Source of the DNA: Clostridia bacterium
GTDB lineage: Bacteria > Bacillota > Clostridia > Christensenellales > Aristaeellaceae
Length of the DNA stretch: 64,000 bases
Assembly: GCA_017464305.1 (NCBI GenBank)
Contig: JAFUDS010000026.1
Span: 160,138 to 224,137, forward strand
Direction: 5' to 3'
The translations under genes were made by a program, and so were the position numbers. Of the stretch, positions 1 through 11,192 are shown one piece after another. Position 1 is the first letter of the stretch. Every line of letters begins with the position of its first letter. The notes under the pieces are model-generated. The model worked only from the letters and a program-made list of their open reading frames with translations. It ran no database searches and had not been told where the DNA came from.

Positions 1-356
1 AGGCGAAATACTTCTTCCGGCAGCATATTGGAGCGTAGGAAAACCTGTTCTCCTGTTTGATAAAGCTCCGTCAGGCCAATCTGGGTTTCATTTTCTCCTG
101 CTTGATAAATATAATAATGAACCTCGTTCCCGGAGCGAAGGCCACGAAATTGAAGTTCCACATCTTGGAAGGGCTGTAAGGCTAAAATGAAGGGATCGTT
201 TCCCTCTGTATGCAGGGTCACATTGCCCTTCAGGCCGCTGCCTATTTCCAGCTGCTTCTGCATCTTTTCCGGCAGCGTATAACTGACCGCAGCTAAACTG
301 CCCGTCGCCATCCAAATCATCATGAAGCACAGCACAGCGCAAATCAATTTTTTCAT
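1..356 (-). CDS. Secreted protein of unknown function (3' part outside window)
   Basis: The reading frame stays open from an ATG at 354-356 to the window edge, giving 118 codons of a longer protein. The first 23 or so residues form a typical export signal: KK followed by a hydrophobic run and an alanine-rich SLAA end. The mature part is rich in beta-type and polar residues (EGNDPFILALQPFQDVELQF) and resembles no family I recognise. GGGAGG sits about 10 bases before the start. It lies 19 bases downstream of dus, so the two are probably cotranscribed. Function cannot be assigned. Confidence 0.6.
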   Translation of the reverse strand, partial: MKKLICAVLCFMMIWMATGSLAAVSYTLPEKMQKQLEIGSGLKGNVTLHTEGNDPFILALQPFQDVELQFRGLRSGNEVHYYIYQAGENETQIGLTELYQTGEQVFLRSNMLPEEVFR

Positions 357-375
357 TCTGAAGGAACCTCCCCTA

Positions 376-1335
376 TCATTCTTCCTGTGATTCAACTTCC
401 CGTTGCAGCCTGGAAAGGATTTCCCAAACCTGATCCGGCTGCTCCGCCCGATTAATTTCCGCCCGGGCTCGGCTGGCCCCTCGGAGCCCATGAAGATACC
501 ATCCGATGTGCTTTCGCATTTCCCGGACAGCGATATGCTCCGGCTTCCAGGCTAGCATGCGATCATAATGGATCCGAATGAGCCGAAACCGCTCTTCCAG
601 GGAAACGGGCTGAATTTTCTGCCCTTCGTCAAGCGTCTGAATATCCCGAAAAATCCAGGGATTCCCCATGGCGCCGCGGCCGATCATCACCCCTGCGATC
701 CCGGGTGTTTTTGCCCTTCTTATGGCTTGTTCCGGTGTGAAGATATCCCCATTTCCCCAGACGGGGATAGAAACGCTCTCCGCCGCCTGCTGAATATAAT
801 CCCAGTTGGCTTCACCGCTGTACTGCTGTTCCCGGGTCCGGCCGTGAATGGTGATCTCCCGAACCCCAGCACTTTCCGCTCTGTGGGCCATTTCCACCAC
901 ATTGATATGCTCTGCGTCCCATCCCAGCCGCATTTTGACGCTGACGGGTAAGCCGACTGCCTGGACCGTTTTTCGCATCATCTCTTCGGCAATATCCGGC
1001 GTCCGCATCAAGCCGCACCCTTCCCCGGAGGGAGCAATTTTGTGGGCGGGGCAGCCCATGTTTAGGTCGATGCCGTCAAACCGGCCTAATTCCTCCATGC
1101 GCTTGGCCGCTTCCGCCACTGTATCAGGATCCCGGCCAAAGAGCTGGATAAAAAGCTTCTTTTCCCCAGCTCCTCGAGTCATCAGATCCTGCGTCGCCCG
1201 TTGATTCGGCGCACAAAGATACCCCATGGCGCTGACCATCTCTGTATATCCCTGGGAACAGCCCTGTTCCTGGCAAATTTCTCGAAAAACATGATCCGTC
1301 ACGCCGCAGAGCGGCGCCAGCCTAACTTGCGTCAT
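376..1335 (-). CDS. dus: tRNA-dihydrouridine synthase
   Basis: FMN-dependent, NAD(P)H-using enzyme that reduces uridines in the tRNA D-loop. The 319-residue frame has the TIM-barrel Dus signature: LAPLCGVTDHVFREIC at the N-terminus, FIQLFGRDP, the active-site segment NMGCPAHKI with catalytic Cys near residue 95, KMRLGWD, HGRTREQQYSG, GNGDIF and MIGRGAMGNPWIF. A longer frame opens at 1380, but the start at 1335 puts the conserved LAP motif at the N-terminus as in the family and has GGAG 8 bases upstream. It is transcribed from a promoter at 1410-1438 and followed closely by the secreted-protein gene. The Dus subfamily (A, B or C type) cannot be settled by eye. Confidence 0.93.
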   Translation of the reverse strand: MTQVRLAPLCGVTDHVFREICQEQGCSQGYTEMVSAMGYLCAPNQRATQDLMTRGAGEKKLFIQLFGRDPDTVAEAAKRMEELGRFDGIDLNMGCPAHKIAPSGEGCGLMRTPDIAEEMMRKTVQAVGLPVSVKMRLGWDAEHINVVEMAHRAESAGVREITIHGRTREQQYSGEANWDYIQQAAESVSIPVWGNGDIFTPEQAIRRAKTPGIAGVMIGRGAMGNPWIFRDIQTLDEGQKIQPVSLEERFRLIRIHYDRMLAWKPEHIAVREMRKHIGWYLHGLRGASRARAEINRAEQPDQVWEILSRLQREVESQEE

Positions 1336-1409
1336 CAAGCGCTCCATCTCAAACCGCTCGGAGACAGTGTTAAACAGCATCAGCCGAACAGCAACAAAAT
1401 TCCACGCCC

Positions 1410-1438
1410 ATTATAAAGCAAAAGCACCCTCTGCGCAA
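1410..1438 (-). promoter_or_regulatory. Sigma-A type promoter of dus
   Basis: On the minus strand TTGCGC (1433-1438) and TATAAT (1410-1415) are separated by exactly 17 bases. Transcription would begin near 1403, leaving about 68 bases of leader before the preferred dus start at 1335. Confidence 0.75.
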
Positions 1439-1440
1439 GA

Positions 1441-1480
1441 AAAAGAAAAACCTCCTGCCGAAAAAACAGGAGGCTTTTCT
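1441..1480 (-). terminator. Rho-independent terminator after upp
   Basis: A 7 bp stem pairs 1451-1457 with 1467-1473 (CCTCCTG / CAGGAGG), with a 9-base loop. On the minus strand it is followed by TTTTTCTTTT. It lies between the upp stop and the dus promoter, and T-rich sequence on the other side could make it work both ways. Confidence 0.8.
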
Positions 1481-1488
1481 CAACGAAT

Positions 1489-3220
<1,732 letters not shown>

Positions 3221-3240
<20 letters not shown>

Positions 3241-4381
3241 AAATACCCTGTATCGCCTGGCACTGCCTCTCCGGGCCCCGCGGCTGGAACGGCATCCCAT
3301 CTGTACCGCTCAAGGATCACACCTGTATACCTACGACGCGTACATCCGCCTGCTTCGAAAGCATCATGTGCTGGGATCTGCGGCGCTTCTGCGGGAGGGG
3401 GATCAATCCATTATGCTGCTCTGTTCCTCTCAGCAGCCAAACCATCCGGTCACCGCTCATTCCCTGTTTCGAGTTGCTTCCATCACCAAAATGGCCACCA
3501 GCCTGGCTGCGCTGCGGGCGGTCGAGCAGGGGAAGCTTGATTTGGAGAGCCCCATCCTTTCTTATTTTCCATCACTATCCGAGGTATCTGACCTGAAAGG
3601 GATTACGTTGCAGCATTTGCTTTCCCACACCTCCGGTCTCCAGGATCCAATCAACTTGGAATCCGCCATGACCCAGGGCATTCCGTTTCCAGATCTGGTC
3701 GCTGGCTGCAGAAAAAGCTTGCCCGGGGCCGAATTTCACTATTCCAATTTGGGGTATGGCTTGATTGGATGTTTGCTGGAAGCTGTATACGAACAGCCGG
3801 TATCCCTGATTTTTCAACGCCTTGTTTTTCAGCCGCTGGAGATGCGGGCTACCCTGGATGCCTCCACTTTGAATCTGCAGGACGTCGTTCCCCTTACCCG
3901 GGTGCTTCCCTATCACCCGGGGCAGGATTTACAAATCACCGAGCTGGGGAAAAAGCCTTTACAAAAGCCGGACCCGCTACGGCATTACGGACATACTGCC
4001 GGCGCCATGTATCTTGATCTGTCCTCATTGGAAAAGCTCGTTCTTTGTCTGATGCAGGAGGGGCACCCCCTGCTTTCAACCAATCTTGGACAGCGGATGA
4101 CCCAAAAGCAGGCCGCCTATGGAAAGATTTCCCCCACCCTATCCTATGGTTGGGGCATCCTTCGGATTGTGGACGCTTCCCTCTCCTCCTCTGTGATCCT
4201 GGGCCATCAGGGTTTTGCATACGGCTGCGCGGACGGAGCCTTCTGGGAAGAAAAAACAGGACGAATGGTGCTGTTCTTAAATGGCGGCGCCAGTGAAGCC
4301 CGAAAAGGCAGATTAGGGGTATGTAATTATGATCTTCTTCGATGGGCCCTTCGAAAGGAGATGCCGCAATGGTCCAGGTAA
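3221..4381 (+). CDS. Serine hydrolase, beta-lactamase/esterase-like (class C fold)
   Basis: A 386-residue member of the penicillin-recognising serine hydrolase superfamily. The nucleophile motif SITK is at 87-90 (S87, K90), the second motif YSN at 174-176, and the third motif is HQG in ILGHQGFAYG near 340. LLSHTSGLQD is another class C-type hallmark. No signal peptide is seen, so it is probably cytosolic; the substrate is unknown, and peptidase, esterase and beta-lactamase are all possible. ATG at 3221 is chosen because GGAGG lies 8 bases upstream; it overlaps the end of lgt by 20 bases and the start of recX by 13. It is not evidence of antibiotic resistance. Confidence 0.85.
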
Positions 4382-5001
4382 GCAGCGTGGAAAAGGTCCA
4401 GGGGCGTCGAGTGCGAATTGTTCTGGAGAACGGCAGCCGTTATTTTATTCTTCGCTCCATGTATCAAGAGCGTCCCCTGGAGGAAGGCGACGAAGTAGAT
4501 CCCCAGGAATATGCCCAGTGGGTATTGACCCGGCAATATCGCTCCGCGCTGGACAAAGCGGTGTCCATGCTGGCGGTTCGGGCCTGCAGCAAAGGTGAAA
4601 TTGAGCAAAAGCTACATCGAATAGGGTATTCTCCCGAGACCATCGAGATGGTAATCTACAAGCTGGAGAAAAACGACCTGGTGAACGATCAGGATTTTGC
4701 AGCGCAATGGGCTCAATATCGGTCGGGGCAGAAATATGGTCCGAGACGAATTTCCCAGGAGCTGCGCCATAAGGGCGTCTCCGCGGAAGAAACCGCCTTA
4801 GCTATCGAAGATGTTTCCGAGGAGGAGCAGCTCGCCAGCGCCCTGTCCTTGGCGGAAAAAAGCCTCCGTCGCATACGGACGGAGGAGGATCCCCGAAAAG
4901 CAAAGCAAAAGGCCGTCACTGCCATCGTCCGCCGGGGGTTTAGCTGGGACATCGCCCGACAAGCGGTAGAACAGGTTTTCGGCGAACTGGATGAAGCTTG
5001 A
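4369..5001 (+). CDS. recX: RecX regulatory protein
   Basis: RecX binds RecA filaments and modulates recombination activity. The 210-residue protein shows the tandem three-helix RecX repeats: ALDKAVSMLAVRACSKGEIEQKL, then LVNDQDFAAQWAQYRS, YGPRRISQELRHKGVS and a C-terminal GFSWDIARQAV. The N-terminal 50 residues form a small beta-rich extension, as in Gram-positive RecX. The ATG at 4369 follows AAAGGAG by 8 bases and overlaps the preceding gene. It is the last gene of the lgt operon; a shared terminator follows at 5011-5050. Confidence 0.88.
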   Translation: MVQVSSVEKVQGRRVRIVLENGSRYFILRSMYQERPLEEGDEVDPQEYAQWVLTRQYRSALDKAVSMLAVRACSKGEIEQKLHRIGYSPETIEMVIYKLEKNDLVNDQDFAAQWAQYRSGQKYGPRRISQELRHKGVSAEETALAIEDVSEEEQLASALSLAEKSLRRIRTEEDPRKAKQKAVTAIVRRGFSWDIARQAVEQVFGELDEA

Positions 5002-5010
5002 CCATCGACA

Positions 5011-5050
5011 AAAAAACTCCGCCCTCTTTTCAGAGAGCGGAGCATTTTTA
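5011..5050. terminator. Bidirectional terminator between recX and ppdK
   Basis: The stem CTCCGC (5017-5022) pairs with GCGGAG (5037-5042) and is extended by CTCT/AGAG inside. It has TTTTT on the plus side and a run of seven T on the minus side, so it can end both recX and the convergent ppdK transcript. Confidence 0.85.
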
Positions 5051-5057
5051 TACCATC

Positions 5058-7697
5058 TTACTTCTTGTCGGCGATGGCAGCCTGGGCGGCAGCCAGCCGG
5101 GCAATCGGCACACGGAAGGGAGAGCAGCTGACATAGTCCAGACCGATCTTGTGGCAGAATTCCACAGAGCTCGGATCGCCGCCATGCTCGCCGCAGATGC
5201 CCACGTGCAGCTTGGGATTGACAGGACGGCCCAGCTTGATGGCCATTTCCATCAGCTTGCCAACGCCGGTCTGATCCAGCTTCGCGAAGGGATCGTTCTC
5301 GAAGATCTTGGTATCATAGTAGGCATTCAGGAACTTGCCTGCGTCATCACGGCTGAAGCCGAAGGTCATCTGGGTCAAGTCGTTGGTACCGAAGCAGAAG
5401 AAGTCAGCCTCAGAAGCGATCTCGTCAGCGGTCAGTGCAGCGCGCGGAATCTCAATCATGGTGCCCACTTCGTACTCCAGCTTCACATCGGAAGCGGCGA
5501 TCTCGGCGTCGGCAGTCTCCACGACTACCTTCTTGACGAACTTCAATTCCTTGATTTCGCAAACCAGCGGGATCATGATTTCGGGCTTCACATCCCAGTC
5601 GGGATGGGCCTTCTTGGTGTTGATAGCTGCGCGGATTACAGCCTTGGTCTGCATCTTCGCGATTTCAGGATAGGTAACCGCCAGACGGCAGCCACGATGA
5701 CCCATCATGGGGTTGAATTCATGCAGGCTGGAGATGATGTTCTTAATGGTCTCCACGGACTTGTTCTGCGCCTTGGCCAGGGCAGCGATTTCTTCTTCCG
5801 TGGTGGGCACGAACTCATGCAGCGGCGGATCCAGGAAGCGGATGCAAACAGGATTGCCTTCCAGCGCTTCGTACAGCTTCTCGAAGTCACCCTGCTGATA
5901 GGGCAGAATCTTCTCCAGCGCGACTTCGCGCTCTTCGGCGGTGTCAGAGCAGATCATCTCACGGAAGGCGGCGATGCGCTCCGGCTCGAAGAACATGTGC
6001 TCGGTACGGCACAGGCCAATACCTTCGGCGCCCAGCTCGCGAGCTTTCTTCGCGTCAGCGGGGGTATCCGCGTTGGTGCGCACCTTCAGGCGGCGATACT
6101 TGTCAGCCCAGGCCATGATGCGACCAAACTCACCGGCGATGGTGGCGTCCACGGTGGGGATGATGCCATCATAAATCTTACCAGTAGAACCGTCGATGGA
6201 GATGTAATCCCCTTCATGATAGGTCTTCCCAGCCAGCTCGAACTTCTTGTTTTCCTCGTCCATGGCGATTTCGCCGCAGCCGGAGACGCAGCACTTGCCC
6301 ATGCCGCGGGCTACCACGGCCGCATGGCTGGTCATACCGCCGCGAACCGTCAGGATACCCTGGCTGCTCTTCATGCCGGTAATGTCTTCCGGAGAGGTCT
6401 CCAGACGAACCAGAACCACCTTTTCGCCGCGGGCATTCCAGGCTTCAGCGTCTTCCGCGGTGAAGACCACCTTACCACAGGCAGCACCGGGGCTGGCGCC
6501 CAGACCCTTGCCCACGGGCTCGGCCTTCTTCAGGGCCGCCGCGTCGAACTGGGGATGCAGCAGGGTGTCCAGGTTACGAGGATCGATCATGGCCACCGCT
6601 TCTTCTTCGGAGCGCATGCCCTCGTCCACCAGATCGCAAGCGATCTTCAGGGCCGCCTGAGCGGTACGCTTACCGTTGCGGCACTGCAGCATGTACAGCT
6701 TGCCATTTTCCACGGTGAATTCCATGTCCTGCATGTCGCGATAGTGCTTCTCCAGCAGGTCGCACACGCGGACGAAATCAGCGTAAGCTTCGGGGAACTT
6801 CTCTTCCATCTGGGAGATGGGCATGGGGGTACGAACGCCGGCCACCACATCTTCGCCCTGGGCGTTGGTCAGGAATTCACCCATCAGCTTCTTCTCGCCG
6901 GTGGCGGGATCACGGGTAAAGGCCACGCCGGTACCAGAATTATCGTTCAGGTTACCGAAGACCATGGGCATAACGTTGACAGCAGTACCCCAGCTGTAGG
7001 GGATGTCGTTATCCCGGCGATAAACGTTGGCGCGGGGGTTGTCCCAGGAACGGAACACGGCCTTGATGGCGCCCATCAGCTGTTCCTTGGGGTCGGAGGG
7101 GAAATCTTCCCCGATCTTGCTCTTATATTCAGCCTTGAAAGCGGCGGCCAGCTCCTTCAGATCGGCAGCGGTCAGCTCCACGTCGAAGGTAACGCCGCGC
7201 TTGGCCTTCATTTCGTCAATCAGCTGTTCGAAGTATTTCTTACCAACTTCCATGACGACGTCGGAATACATCTGGATGAACCGACGATAGCTGTCGTACA
7301 CAAAGCGCTCGAACTTGGGATCGGGGTTGCCCGCGATCATGGCGGCCACCACGTCATCGTTCAAGCCCAGGTTCAGGATGGTATCCATCATGCCAGGCAT
7401 GGAAGCGCGGGCGCCGGAACGGACGGAAACCAGCAGCGGATTCTTCAGATCGCCGAACTTCTTGCCGTTGATTTCTTCCATCTTGGCGATGTATTCCATA
7501 ATTTGCGCCTGGATTTCATCGTTAATCTGACGGCCGTCGTCATAATACTGGGTGCAGGCTTCGGTAGAAATGGTGAAGCCCTGGGGAACCGGCAGACCAA
7601 TGTTGGTCATCTCGGCCAGGTTCGCGCCCTTGCCGCCCAGCAGCTCACGCATCTGAGCGTTGCCTTCACTAAAGAGGTAAAGGTACTTCTTGGACAT
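5058..7697 (-). CDS. ppdK: Pyruvate, phosphate dikinase
   Basis: Catalyses the reversible conversion of pyruvate, ATP and phosphate to PEP, AMP and pyrophosphate, a key glycolytic or gluconeogenic step in many anaerobes. At 879 residues it has full family length. The order is an N-terminal nucleotide-binding domain (GGKGANLAEMTNIGLPVPQGF, SVRSGARASMPGMMDT), the phosphohistidine domain with catalytic His in GGMTSHAAVVARGMGK near 455, and a C-terminal TIM barrel with GLCRTEHMFF, NPMMGHRGCRL, GTNDLTQMTFGFSRDD and the catalytic-Cys segment GICGEHGGDP. The ATG at 7697 follows GAGGAGG. It has its own strong promoter (7769-7797) and terminator, so it is monocistronic. Confidence 0.98.
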   Translation of the reverse strand: MSKKYLYLFSEGNAQMRELLGGKGANLAEMTNIGLPVPQGFTISTEACTQYYDDGRQINDEIQAQIMEYIAKMEEINGKKFGDLKNPLLVSVRSGARASMPGMMDTILNLGLNDDVVAAMIAGNPDPKFERFVYDSYRRFIQMYSDVVMEVGKKYFEQLIDEMKAKRGVTFDVELTAADLKELAAAFKAEYKSKIGEDFPSDPKEQLMGAIKAVFRSWDNPRANVYRRDNDIPYSWGTAVNVMPMVFGNLNDNSGTGVAFTRDPATGEKKLMGEFLTNAQGEDVVAGVRTPMPISQMEEKFPEAYADFVRVCDLLEKHYRDMQDMEFTVENGKLYMLQCRNGKRTAQAALKIACDLVDEGMRSEEEAVAMIDPRNLDTLLHPQFDAAALKKAEPVGKGLGASPGAACGKVVFTAEDAEAWNARGEKVVLVRLETSPEDITGMKSSQGILTVRGGMTSHAAVVARGMGKCCVSGCGEIAMDEENKKFELAGKTYHEGDYISIDGSTGKIYDGIIPTVDATIAGEFGRIMAWADKYRRLKVRTNADTPADAKKARELGAEGIGLCRTEHMFFEPERIAAFREMICSDTAEEREVALEKILPYQQGDFEKLYEALEGNPVCIRFLDPPLHEFVPTTEEEIAALAKAQNKSVETIKNIISSLHEFNPMMGHRGCRLAVTYPEIAKMQTKAVIRAAINTKKAHPDWDVKPEIMIPLVCEIKELKFVKKVVVETADAEIAASDVKLEYEVGTMIEIPRAALTADEIASEADFFCFGTNDLTQMTFGFSRDDAGKFLNAYYDTKIFENDPFAKLDQTGVGKLMEMAIKLGRPVNPKLHVGICGEHGGDPSSVEFCHKIGLDYVSCSPFRVPIARLAAAQAAIADKK

Positions 7698-7768
7698 GGA
7701 AAACTCCTCCTCGATCAAATTCACGCGCACCGAAAGAATGACGCAATCAGCCCGCGCACATCGTTTTG

Positions 7769-7797
7769 ATTATACGCTCTTATGTATGTTTTTGCAA
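7769..7797 (-). promoter_or_regulatory. Sigma-A type promoter of ppdK
   Basis: Minus-strand TTGCAA (7792-7797) and TATAAT (7769-7774) are separated by 17 bases. Transcription should start near 7762, leaving about 65 bases of leader. Confidence 0.82.
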
Positions 7798-7820
7798 GCT
7801 AAATTTTCCTGGTTTTTGCC

Positions 7821-7856
7821 GAAAAATAAGGGCTCCGGAGAAGTTTCCGAAGCCCT
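7821..7856 (-). terminator. Terminator of the rnf operon
   Basis: An 11 bp stem pairs 7829-7839 with 7846-7856 (one G-T pair) around a 6-base loop. On the minus strand it is followed by TATTTTTC. It sits 12 bases after the rnfB stop. Confidence 0.87.
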
Positions 7857-7868
7857 AAAGAGGACTGA

Positions 7869-9023
7869 TTATTCCTGACTGGCCGCCGCGGCCGCTTTCG
7901 CTGCCTTCGCCTTCAGCGCAGCATCAATTTTCGCCTGCACCTCAGGGGAATACTTTAGTTTCTTTTCTTCCGCCACAGGCGTATCCACGGACACCGCCGC
8001 GGGCGTCGTTCCAATCTTGGAGAAAGCGTCCCGCGTGTGCTCCCGAACCTTCATTGTGATGCACTTCTTGGGGCATTTTTCCGCGCACATCCCGCAGCCA
8101 GTACAGGCGTCCAGCACCTCATGGGGCTTGCGAACCTCGCCGACGATGCTTTCAAACTTGCACTGCCGCTTGCACATTCCGCAGCCAATGCAGCTTTCCT
8201 TGTCGATCTCCGCGATCTTCCGATTATCCCAGGCCGCCCAAATCGCGTTGGTCGGGCAGGCCTCTGCGCACATCATGCATCCCCGGCACTTTTCCGGGTC
8301 AATGATGGGCAGATGATCCTTCATTTCCAGTGCGCCGAATTCGCAGGCATGATAACAGCGTTCGCAGCCAATGCAGCCCACCCGGCAATTATCGCTGACC
8401 AGAATTCCCTTATCCGCCGCGCGGCACATGAGCCGGACGGGCATCTCCGCCGGCTGCAGCTGAATGACATGCTTCGGGCAAACCTCCACACATTTTCCGC
8501 AGCTTTGGCATTTCTCCCGATCCACCACCGCGATTCCTTTGACAGGATCCACATGAATCGCGTCAAAGGGACAAGCGCGCACGCAGGTTCCTAACCCCAG
8601 GCAGGCATACTTACAGCTTTTGTTTCCGTCATTGACTAGCATGGCAGAGACGCAATCTTCGATGCCGCGGTAATTAAACTTGGTTTTACAATGCTCCAAA
8701 TCGCCCTGGCAGACAACCTGGGCTACCATTTTCACGCCTTCCTCCTGAGCTTCCTGACCCATGACTTCGGCAATCTTCTTGGCGCACTCGCTGCCGCCCA
8801 CCGGGCAGGCATTCACCGGCGCTTTTCCTGAAGCGATGGCGTCCGCACACCCATCACATCCTGGATAGCCGCATCCGCCGCAATTGGCCCCGGGCAAAAG
8901 CTCCCGAACCGCGTCCCTCTTTGGGTTCGCAGGCACTGCAAAAATCTTGGATGCAACCGTTAACAGGATTCCAAATACTGCCCCCATACCGCCGAGGACC
9001 AGCGCCGCATACAAAACCTCCAT
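7869..9023 (-). CDS. rnfB: Rnf electron transport complex subunit B (polyferredoxin)
   Basis: The ferredoxin-accepting subunit of the ion-pumping ferredoxin:NAD+ oxidoreductase. The 384-residue protein begins with one membrane anchor (about 1-26), followed by the RnfB Fe-S domain (ANCGGCGYPGCDGCADAI). It then has six ferredoxin-like cysteine clusters, including CVRACPFDAI, CGKCVEVCPKHVI, CERCYHACEFGAL, CMMCAEACPTNAI, CGMCKRQC and CGMCAEKCPKKCI. The C-terminus is an alanine-lysine tail. It is much longer than proteobacterial RnfB and fits the multi-cluster clostridial form. It is the last gene of the operon, 18 bases after rnfA. Confidence 0.96.
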   Translation of the reverse strand: MEVLYAALVLGGMGAVFGILLTVASKIFAVPANPKRDAVRELLPGANCGGCGYPGCDGCADAIASGKAPVNACPVGGSECAKKIAEVMGQEAQEEGVKMVAQVVCQGDLEHCKTKFNYRGIEDCVSAMLVNDGNKSCKYACLGLGTCVRACPFDAIHVDPVKGIAVVDREKCQSCGKCVEVCPKHVIQLQPAEMPVRLMCRAADKGILVSDNCRVGCIGCERCYHACEFGALEMKDHLPIIDPEKCRGCMMCAEACPTNAIWAAWDNRKIAEIDKESCIGCGMCKRQCKFESIVGEVRKPHEVLDACTGCGMCAEKCPKKCITMKVREHTRDAFSKIGTTPAAVSVDTPVAEEKKLKYSPEVQAKIDAALKAKAAKAAAAASQE

Positions 9024-9041
9024 TGTTTACGCGATCCTCCT

Positions 9042-9620
9042 TTATCCGATCAGTCCGCCAAAGCCCATGAAGGAAACCGCCATCAGCCCTGCCGCAATCA
9101 GAGCCCCCGGAAAACCTTCCATCCACTTCGGCACGTCGCTCATCTCCAGCCTTTCCCGGATGCAGCTGAACAAGAGCAGGCTCAGGGTGAATCCCAGGGC
9201 GCTGAAGCAGCCGCTCAGCGTGCTTTGCAAAAGGCCATAGCCATTGTTGGAATTCAGCACCGCCACGCCCAGCACAGCACAGTTTGTGGTAATCAGGGGG
9301 AGATAGACGCCCAACGCCTGATACAGGCTGAAGCTCAGCTTTTTCAGCGCCATTTCCACCAGCTGGACCAGCACCGCGATGACAAGAATAAAGGCAATGG
9401 TCCGCAGATACATCAGATCCAGCGGAATCAGCAGAAAATGCTCCACCATCCAGGTCATAAAGGAGGCCAGGGTCATGACGAAGGTCACTGCCAGGCCCAT
9501 GCCAAGGGCTGTGTCAAATTTCTTGGAGACGCCCAGGAAGGGACAAATTCCCAGGAACTGACACATTACATAGTTGTTTACCAGCAGGCAGCCTACCAGC
9601 ATCAGCAGATATTCTTTCAT
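9042..9620 (-). CDS. rnfA: Rnf complex subunit A
   Basis: Integral membrane subunit of the Rnf complex, homologous to NqrE. The 192-residue protein has about six transmembrane helices. The conserved half-channel motif [18 protein letters not shown] is at the start and [15 protein letters not shown] in the middle; these two segments carry the cysteines proposed to hold an intramembrane iron-sulfur centre. The ATG overlaps the rnfE stop as ATGA, with GGAGG 10 bases upstream. Confidence 0.97.
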   Translation of the reverse strand: MKEYLLMLVGCLLVNNYVMCQFLGICPFLGVSKKFDTALGMGLAVTFVMTLASFMTWMVEHFLLIPLDLMYLRTIAFILVIAVLVQLVEMALKKLSFSLYQALGVYLPLITTNCAVLGVAVLNSNNGYGLLQSTLSGCFSALGFTLSLLLFSCIRERLEMSDVPKWMEGFPGALIAAGLMAVSFMGFGGLIG

Positions 9621-10258
9621 GCCAGCTCAGCCTCCTTTCGAGCAGCCACCCAGGCGTCCAGTTTTTTCCGAACCATATTCACGATAATCAGCAGCAAGCC
9701 CAAGGTCAGGAACCCGCCGCTGGGGGCTGTCAAAATCGCCATGGGTTGATAGGAAGCTCCCATAATATCCATGCCAAACAAGGTTCCCGCGCCGAAGATT
9801 TCCCGCACGGAGGCCAGGATGGTAATGGCCAGAGTGAAGCCTAACCCCATGCCCAAGCCATCGCCCAGGGCCAGAATAGGACCATTTTTAAAGGCAAAGG
9901 CTTCGGCCCGGGCAAAGATGATGCAGTTCACCACAATCAGGGGAATGTACAACCCCAGGGTAGCGCTCAAATCGGGCATATAAGCCTTCAGTACCATTTC
10001 CACAATCGTGACAAAGCTGGCGATGACAACGATGAAGGCAGGAATCCGAATCTTCTCGGAAATCATGTTTCGCAGCAGCGAAATAAACAAATTGGAGCAA
10101 ACCAGCACCACCGTGGTAGAAAGCCCCATGCCGATGGCGTTGGAGGCCGCGGTAGTCACCGCCAGCGTCGGACACATGCCAACCATCAGCACAAAGGTGG
10201 GATTTTCAAACAGGAGACCATTCAAAAGAGCGCTCCAGAAGGTTTGTTTTTTAGCCAC
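9617..10258 (-). CDS. rnfE: Rnf complex subunit E
   Basis: Integral membrane subunit paired with RnfA, homologous to NqrD. The 213-residue protein has [17 protein letters not shown] near the N-terminus and [18 protein letters not shown] in the middle, mirroring RnfA. About six hydrophobic helices are visible and the C-terminus is charged. The start is GTG at 10258, with GGAGGTGA upstream, and it overlaps the rnfD end by 8 bases. This overlap leaves no room for rnfG, which normally lies between rnfD and rnfE. Confidence 0.96.
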   Translation of the reverse strand: MAKKQTFWSALLNGLLFENPTFVLMVGMCPTLAVTTAASNAIGMGLSTTVVLVCSNLFISLLRNMISEKIRIPAFIVVIASFVTIVEMVLKAYMPDLSATLGLYIPLIVVNCIIFARAEAFAFKNGPILALGDGLGMGLGFTLAITILASVREIFGAGTLFGMDIMGASYQPMAILTAPSGGFLTLGLLLIIVNMVRKKLDAWVAARKEAELA

Positions 10259-11186
10259 GGGTTTTCACCTCCCCGAAAAGCTTGCCGGCGGTAAACCGGT
10301 CGATCAGGGGCGTCATGACATTCATGAACAGGATCGCGAAGCTGCAGCCTTCGATGTAGCTGGCATAGCTACGAATCACAAACAGGAGCAGGCCGCAGCC
10401 TACGCCAAAGATGACTCGTCCAAGGCCGGACATGGGGCAGGTGACGTAATCCGTCGCCATGAAGAAAGCACCCAACAGGAGACCGCCACTGAGAATCTGA
10501 TCATAGGCAACGATGAATCCATCCTGAATGAGGTAGCAGATAAAGGCGGTTCCGATGAAGCAAACGGGAATCCGCCAATCCACAATCCCCCGCAGGATCA
10601 AATACAACCCACCAATGATGATCGCGATTTTGCAGGTTTCTCCCAGCACGCCAGCGCAGTTGCCCAGCATCAGATCCATATAGCTGACGAACTTCCCCTC
10701 CGCGATCTGAGCCAGGGGCGTTGCAGTGGAAACTGCGTCCGTCATGAATCGGGTGTTCGGATAATTACTCATAATGCCAGACCAACTGACGAAGAGAATC
10801 GCCCGAGCCGTCAGGGCGGGGTTCATAAAATTACCGCCCAGGCCGCCAAAGCATTGTTTTACCAGAACGATGGCGATGACCCCGCCGATCAGCGGAATCC
10901 ACAGCGGTGCGTTGGCTGGAATATTGTAGGCCAGCAGCAGCCCAGTCACCACCGCGCTCCAGTCCCCAATCAGGATCTTTTGATGACTGATCCGCTGAAA
11001 GGCATATTCACTGACAACGCAGCTGAGCACAGAGGTCACCATAATCGCCAGCGCGTTCCATCCAAAGAGAACAACCCCAGCGATCCCAGCGGGAAGCAAG
11101 GCCAAACAAACTTCCTGCATGATGCTCCGGGTCGTCTGGTTCGACCGCAGATGAGGCGACGAGGTAACGACAAGATTCTTTAACAT
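10251..11186 (-). CDS. rnfD: Rnf complex subunit D
   Basis: Membrane subunit carrying covalently bound FMN, homologous to NqrB. The 311-residue protein starts with the typical VVTSSPHLRSNQTTRSIMQEV and has about nine or ten helices. The flavinylation-type motif STATPLA lies at 153-159 with the likely modified threonine at 156. GGNFMNPALTARAILF and ATDYVTCPMSGLGRVIFG are further hallmarks. It starts 6 bases after rnfC. An ApbE-type flavin transferase would be needed and is not in this window. Confidence 0.96.
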   Translation of the reverse strand: MLKNLVVTSSPHLRSNQTTRSIMQEVCLALLPAGIAGVVLFGWNALAIMVTSVLSCVVSEYAFQRISHQKILIGDWSAVVTGLLLAYNIPANAPLWIPLIGGVIAIVLVKQCFGGLGGNFMNPALTARAILFVSWSGIMSNYPNTRFMTDAVSTATPLAQIAEGKFVSYMDLMLGNCAGVLGETCKIAIIIGGLYLILRGIVDWRIPVCFIGTAFICYLIQDGFIVAYDQILSGGLLLGAFFMATDYVTCPMSGLGRVIFGVGCGLLLFVIRSYASYIEGCSFAILFMNVMTPLIDRFTAGKLFGEVKTRG

Positions 11187-11192
11187 GATTCC

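Noticed and set aside
4998-7769. A 923-codon open frame on the plus strand
   Set aside because: It runs antisense to ppdK, which has full family motifs, promoter and terminator. The plus frame has low-complexity His/Gly/Leu-rich composition typical of a shadow frame.
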